A program made the translations under genes and the position numbers. A stretch of DNA of 10,487 bases from Euperipatoides rowelli (taxonomy: Eukaryota; Onychophora; Udeonychophora; Euonychophora; Peripatopsidae). Shown one piece after another: positions 7,441-10,487 of this stretch; the first letter of the stretch is position 1, and the number at the start of each line of letters is the position of its first letter. Where the stretch lies: the NCBI GenBank assembly GCA_003024985.2, contig PXIH01S0003763.1. One strand, 5' to 3'. Below the pieces are notes generated by a model. The model had not been told where the DNA came from and ran no database searches. It worked only from the letters and a program-made list of their open reading frames with translations.

Positions 7441-8047
7441 TTAGTATGTTTTTGTGTTTGTCAAGTACTGTATGTCTTCTGGTTTATGTCTGTGTGTATC
7501 ACTCAAGCCTAATTCTTTCGTCTTAAATAGTCCATGTAGCTCGCTTGATTCGTCGCCATCTTGTTTGTTTTCTATCATAGTGGTTCCGCAGCAGAATTTT
7601 TGTCTGTCCAGTGATTGGTTAATTTGGCCATCACTTGACTTGCCTTTGCTGGCCTGGAGCTTAATTGTACGTTGCTCACAATTTATTACTGCATCGTACA
7701 TTACACACTAGTCNAATCCCAAAATCATCTGGAATTCGGCTCTGCTGCAGCTTCACTACACATACCGGTTGTAACATATCTATACCCACAACCTTTATGT
7801 TTATTAGCGTTTTGAGCCCATGCATCGTTTTTTCTGATACTGGTGACTTGATGGAAACCGCCATTGTTTTAGCGCTCATCTGGTCGGGCCTTATACAGCT
7901 CTCATCGAGGAGACAATTTTCAACTCCAGTATCTAGGAGTGCGTGCATTTTCTTCCCAAACACTTCAACTATTATAATAGATTTTTCCTCATATAATTGT
8001 GAAAATTTTAACACGCAATTTGCTTTCTTTTGCTTATTTTTACATTT
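7441..8047 (-). pseudogene. pol: Retropepsin-like aspartic protease region of pol
   Basis: The protease cleaves Gag and Gag-Pol in intact elements. VFGKKMHALLDTGVENCLL carries the active-site DTG, whose codons are at 7933-7925. About 70 residues later the second signature ILGxD is read at 7725-7711, with the x spoiled by the N at 7714. The DTG segment and the ILG segment are in different frames, so a frameshift lies near 7728, and a TAG (7710-7708) follows immediately. YDAVINCEQRTIKLQASKGK then matches the usual post-protease strand. From 7640 to 7441 is a polar linker toward RT; a frame change near 7445 leads to IEEVTNMTGANIPPYETK. The DTG part is in the same frame as the pol leader upstream. 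Confidence 0.85.
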
Positions 8048-8548
8048 TTATTTACTATCGACCATTTTGTTCTTCTTACGACTCTTTGCAAATGTACCCT
8101 TCGCCATTTTGTTTTGGCTATTAGAATTTCCAAACACGCCTTCTCCCGATTTGCTATGCCGAGTCGTATTTGGAGTTGGGTTTACTGCGATGTTATTCAC
8201 ATACTTTGTTGGATTACCTTCTTTGCACTTTTTAATCGGATTTTCGTGTTTTAAAATTTCCCAAAGTTTAGCCAAAATAAACTCAGGCGGATGTTTTGCT
8301 ATTTGAGGCAAATTATTTACATTATTCGATAAGCCTAGCCTCACGATACTAACGTGTTTCACAGTTTTTTTGTTAGGTTTATTATTTTTATTTTTATTAG
8401 CATTTTTCCATTTCTACTTAATCTTGGGTTGCTTTTGTTTACGAATTTCGTTCTCTGCGAGCGAATCATTAATAAAGGGTCTGATTTGTCCATCGAGAGT
8501 TTTTGGGGGCCCTACATTCACGGATCCAATGAGTGTAGGGTGCTCTAG
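8048..8548 (-). pseudogene. pol: Pol leader: Lys/Asn-rich spacer between gag and protease
   Basis: This is the segment entered after a -1 shift at the gag stop. It stays in one frame from 8548 to the protease, interrupted by just two stops, TAG at 8416-8414 and TAA at 8050-8048. It begins LEHPTLIGSVNVGPPKTLDG, continues through a basic stretch rich in K and N, then HVSIVRLGLSNNVNNLPQ, and another K-rich section ending KSRKKNKMVDSK. The composition suggests a disordered, nucleic-acid-binding linker. Its length (about 165 codons before the protease region) is long for a gag-protease spacer. I recognise no domain in it. The preservation of frame over 500 bp with only two stops supports it being real coding sequence. 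Confidence 0.7.
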
Positions 8549-8554
8549 TTTAAC
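8510..8554 (-). promoter_or_regulatory. Candidate -1 programmed ribosomal frameshift signal
   Basis: On the minus strand the gag frame reads G TTA AAC followed by the gag stop TAG (slippery heptamer GTTAAAC at 8554-8548, stop at 8547-8545). Seven nucleotides (8547-8541) separate it from a hairpin whose arms CCCTACA (8540-8534) and TGTAGGG (8516-8510) pair perfectly. One C/A mismatch, three more pairs and a T/G wobble then lead to a 7-nt loop. A tandem -1 slip yields GTT AAA CTA GAG, which is the frame that leads to the protease. GUUAAAC is the slippery sequence known from equine arteritis virus. The signal would set the Gag to Gag-Pol ratio in an intact element. Confidence 0.6.
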
Positions 8555-8830
8555 GGTTGAGTATTGTTACTGTTACAGGGTCCTGAGCTTATGGCCCATG
8601 CCTTTTTGTAACAATCTCTCTCTAAGTGACCGTTATATTTACAAAAATTACAAAATAAGGTTTTTCTAATCTTTTCCCTATCTTGTCTTTCTTTATTCTG
8701 TTTGGTTAGCTCTAATATGGCTAGTTTTAGCTCTTGCATTTGTTCTTTTAGGGTAGGCTCATCTAGGGGGCTTACGGTTACCGTGCTTACTAACTTATTT
8801 TTTCTTCTAGTAATTTGAATTTTGACTCGA
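8545..8830 (-). pseudogene. gag: Gag C-terminus: nucleocapsid with CCHC zinc knuckle
   Basis: CNFCKYNGHLERDC fits C-x2-C-x4-H-x4-C exactly, with codons at 8652-8611. This knuckle binds the element's RNA during particle assembly. It is preceded by a predicted helical, charged stretch (TLKEQMQELKLAILELTKQN) and followed by a short Ser/Asn tail ending PLN at the TAG at 8547-8545. A frameshift in the A-run at 8803-8798 joins it to the upstream capsid part. All four metal ligands are intact, one of the better preserved parts of the copy. Confidence 0.88.
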
Positions 8831-9331
8831 TATCTTCAATGTACTCTATGCTTTCTTTTAAAGATGCATTACCTCACCTAATTAGTTCTATTGCTAGGTT
8901 TGGTAATAAACCTACTCTGTAACGTTCTAGTAACATTTTGTTGTATTCTACTAGTGAACTACCCAGGGATGGATGAAGTGGTTCGCCTAAAGTGAATAGA
9001 TGACATCTGTAGCTTTCATCTAGTCCCTGTTTGAAAGCGTTAAATAGTTTGCGAGTTTGGCTTTTGTCTAATTGTGAAGAAAAAATTTTCTTTAGATCTT
9101 GTAGCCTTCTAAGGTTATAAAATTTTGGCTGCCTAAGCCTGCTATTCAAATAGCCTTCGCTTTGCCAGTAATTCGTTTTTCTAATATCAACCTAGCCTTA
9201 ACGTCTGGCCACTTACATTGATCGTTTAGAGTCCTGAATTCGGTTATGTCTCGTTTGATGCCATAGACATTGCTGTCTAATAATTGGAACAAGGCGAGTT
9301 CAGTTGACACATCATAGCCTGCAAGTGAGGC
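8831..9331 (-). pseudogene. gag: Gag middle: capsid-like region, frameshifted
   Basis: After a frame change near 9325 the minus strand reads STELALFQLLDSNVYGIK and then DVKARLILEKRITGKAKA. This matches the helical start of Ty3/gypsy capsid proteins (a charged helix with an R-I-x-G-x-A element) in style. A TGA at 9148-9146 and a frame change near 9100 lead to KDLKKIFSSQLDKSQTRKLF, NAFKQGLDESYRCHLF and VEYNKMLLERYRVGLLPNL, after which a TGA (8876-8874) is crossed in the same frame to SLKESIEYIEDIESKFKLL. The capsid would build the particle shell. The 37 bp encoding about VSTELALFQLL (9314-9278) is the segment also found at 4317-4353. Confidence 0.72.
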
Positions 9332-9802
9332 TCATGCCTCTGGCATCTGTAATATAACAGTCGTGGGAGCCTGATTCGCCCTACAATTACAGGAGTTCTT
9401 AGGCCCTAATGCCATACTATTTTCACTAATCGAGAGGTCCCTTACGTTTGCAATAGGGCTTAAACTATCATTAAACATTAATATCTGTTTAGAGGTTGGG
9501 GCATGCACACTTGGCAATGCTTGCAGGGTCGATTCTTTTATTCGCTCAGCTTCAGCGACTTTTTCAGTTAAAAGGTCTATGGCTTCCCTTAATTTATTTT
9601 CGCCGTCTTGGACTGCCAAATCAACCCTGAGTGATTGTATCACCCTATCTCTTTCATCTATTTCGGCTTGGAGGTCTGTTTCATCGTCAGGCTTGGCAAC
9701 TTCGGCTTCTGCAACATCCGGGTTCTCTGGATGTTCAGGAGTCCCCAATGGTACATCAGTAGATTTGAATTGGACTACACCACTGTCGTCCTTATAAGAC
9801 AT
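9332..9802 (-). pseudogene. gag: Gag N-terminal (matrix-like) region with coiled coil
   Basis: An open frame of 156 codons from ATG 9802-9800 begins MSYKDDSGVVQFKSTDV. A further in-frame ATG lies 12 codons upstream (9838), but the extra residues are hydrophobic and AT-derived, so I prefer the inner start. Residues 25-50 are acidic and proline-containing (PEHPENPDVAEAEVAKPDDE). Residues 45-95 form a heptad-like coiled coil (ERDRVIQSLRVDLAV through LTEKVAEAERIKESTLQ), then comes a Ser/Asn-rich hinge. It stops at TGA just after ILQMPEA, apparently by a frameshift near 9330, because capsid-like coding resumes at once in another frame. The coiled coil fits Gag multimerisation. The assignment as Gag rests on position before the capsid and zinc knuckle. 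Confidence 0.75.
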
Positions 9803-10487
9803 TATTACAAAATTGAATTTCAGAAAAATAAAATACAAAAAAATTTCTATTCTATCTCTATGAAATAAAAATTGTCAAAGAATATATCTACAGTATATTA
9901 TGGTTTAAAAAATTTCAAAAGTGAGAATGCTTGTTTGTGTGTGAGGCGCCCATACTGAAATGAGCTTATTTATTTCTGCAGACCTACATTAAAAGAACGT
10001 AAACATGGCGTCTATAAAATTTTAATGTAACGAATAAAATATTAATACTTACGTGGACACCATTTCAGAATATTTCTCTGAAGAATTTAACTAATAAAAC
10101 TGACCGCACACACACACGCGCGTGCCACAACCCACATTTCCCCTCCGTGCACCTCCCCTGATGCACCACCCTTCCTGCCCGCATGCACACACACAGTATT
10201 TATATATTCAGCATATTATGATAAATTAATATATAAACATGTTGAAAACAATGAATATTTTTTCTTTACAACCAAAATAGATTATCTTTACAAAGATTTA
10301 TTATAATTTGAATTTATAGTAGCAAATAAATATTTTATTGCATTAGTTGTTCAATTTTATTTGATGTTAGAGATAAAAGAACTGGAATCAGTAAAGATAG
10401 CATAAATGAAAAATTTTTACACCTTAAAGTGGTTTATCAATGTTTTTTTTTAAATTGATTTATGTTTAGTTTTACTTAAAAATATTT
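9803..10487. other. AT-rich 5' flank of the element; no LTR demonstrated
   Basis: If the element had a 5' LTR and primer-binding site they would lie here (minus strand, upstream of gag). Possible PBS-like words on the minus strand are TGGTGTCCACGTAAG (10062-10048) and TGGGCGCCTCACAC near 9952-9939, but neither is a tRNA match I can confirm and no LTR boundary is evident. The remainder is AT-rich and without genes, apart from the CA-rich patch described separately. Confidence 0.4.
10103..10196. repeat. CA/CG alternating microsatellites in a C-rich patch
   Basis: Alternating CACACACAC...GCGCGTGC covers 10105-10125, and GCATGCACACACACA lies at 10181-10195. Between them is a C-rich, CCCT-containing stretch. 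The patch is an abrupt GC-rich island. Long alternating purine-pyrimidine runs of this kind can adopt Z-DNA, but here it is most simply a microsatellite. Confidence 0.8.

Larger units (their letters stand above)
6770..9802 (-). mobile_element. Decayed, 3'-truncated Ty3/gypsy LTR retrotransposon
   Basis: Reading the minus strand from 9802 downward gives Gag (coiled coil, capsid-like, CCHC knuckle), a -1 frame pol leader, aspartic protease (DTG) and reverse transcriptase (LDL, YLDD), in the order gag-PR-RT. Copia elements place integrase before RT, so PR directly followed by RT supports Ty3/gypsy (Metaviridae-type) or a close relative. At least seven frameshifts or stops break the coding, and RT ends just after YLDD. 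RNase H, integrase and 3' LTR are absent from the window beyond that point. With only one end present, an LTR cannot be found by comparing copies. Intact members of this type copy their RNA into DNA in cytoplasmic Gag particles; this copy cannot. Confidence 0.9.

Noticed and set aside
7454-8306. Several plus-strand open frames of 74-213 codons opposite the pol region
   Set aside because: They are antisense shadows; the minus strand carries recognisable protease and RT motifs, and the plus-strand products are Phe/Leu/Ser-rich without motifs.
9579-9868. Plus-strand open frames opposite the Gag N-terminus
   Set aside because: They are the antisense shadow of the coiled-coil coding region, with serine-rich composition typical of reversed charged coils.
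9939-10062. Primer-binding-site candidates TGGTGTCCACGTAAG and TGGGCGCCTCACAC on the minus strand
   Set aside because: Neither matches a tRNA 3' end that I can name with confidence, and no LTR end (TG...CA) or second LTR is available to support them.
10018-10062. Minus-strand ATGGTGTCCAC followed by GTAAGTATT as a first exon or leader splice donor
   Set aside because: Only four codons and no partner acceptor tied to the element; chance GTAAGT matches are expected in AT-rich DNA.

Overview
The window looks like AT-rich, non-coding, repeat-laden nuclear DNA of an animal, probably an invertebrate and perhaps an arthropod. The reasons are long homopolymer and A/T runs, no prokaryotic-style gene packing, splice-consensus sites, and several decayed mobile elements. 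The species cannot be fixed from the sequence. Three N bases (3308, 6636, 7714) are unresolved.

Layout, left to right. Positions 1-1717 are AT-rich with no recognisable gene. Positions 1718-1879 (+) form a candidate host exon: 162 nt, open in one frame, bounded by a good acceptor and a GTAAGT donor. A near-palindrome lies at 2177-2234. A GC-richer block at 3049-3477 carries alternating 62/49-bp tandem repeats and is bracketed by a 14-bp direct repeat, so it looks like an inserted element. At 4297-4372 a 20-bp perfect direct repeat brackets about 36 bp identical to part of the retrotransposon gag 5 kb away. Positions 5276-5675 (+) hold a broken coding relic, followed by a 3'UTR-like stretch and an AATAAA/A-rich tail at 6154-6190. 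Positions 6191-6472 (+) hold a second, unidentified coding relic.

The dominant feature is a decayed Ty3/gypsy-type LTR retrotransposon on the minus strand, about 9802 down to 6770. In element order it has a coiled-coil Gag N-terminus, a capsid-like region, a CCHC zinc knuckle, the gag stop, a lysine/asparagine-rich pol leader, an aspartic protease (DTG and ILGxD), and reverse transcriptase through YLDD. It ends abruptly inside RT; RNase H, integrase and the 3' LTR are missing, and no LTR could be established. Many frameshifts and stops show it is dead.

Two observations deserve most attention. The first is a well-formed -1 ribosomal frameshift signal at the gag/pol junction (slippery GTTAAAC, gag stop, 7-nt spacer, hairpin), and the frame it would enter runs to the protease. 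The second is the short antisense gag-derived insertion with a 20-bp duplication, which also duplicates a splice-donor-like GTAAGT. I see no bacterial-style operon, CRISPR array, rRNA or tRNA gene.
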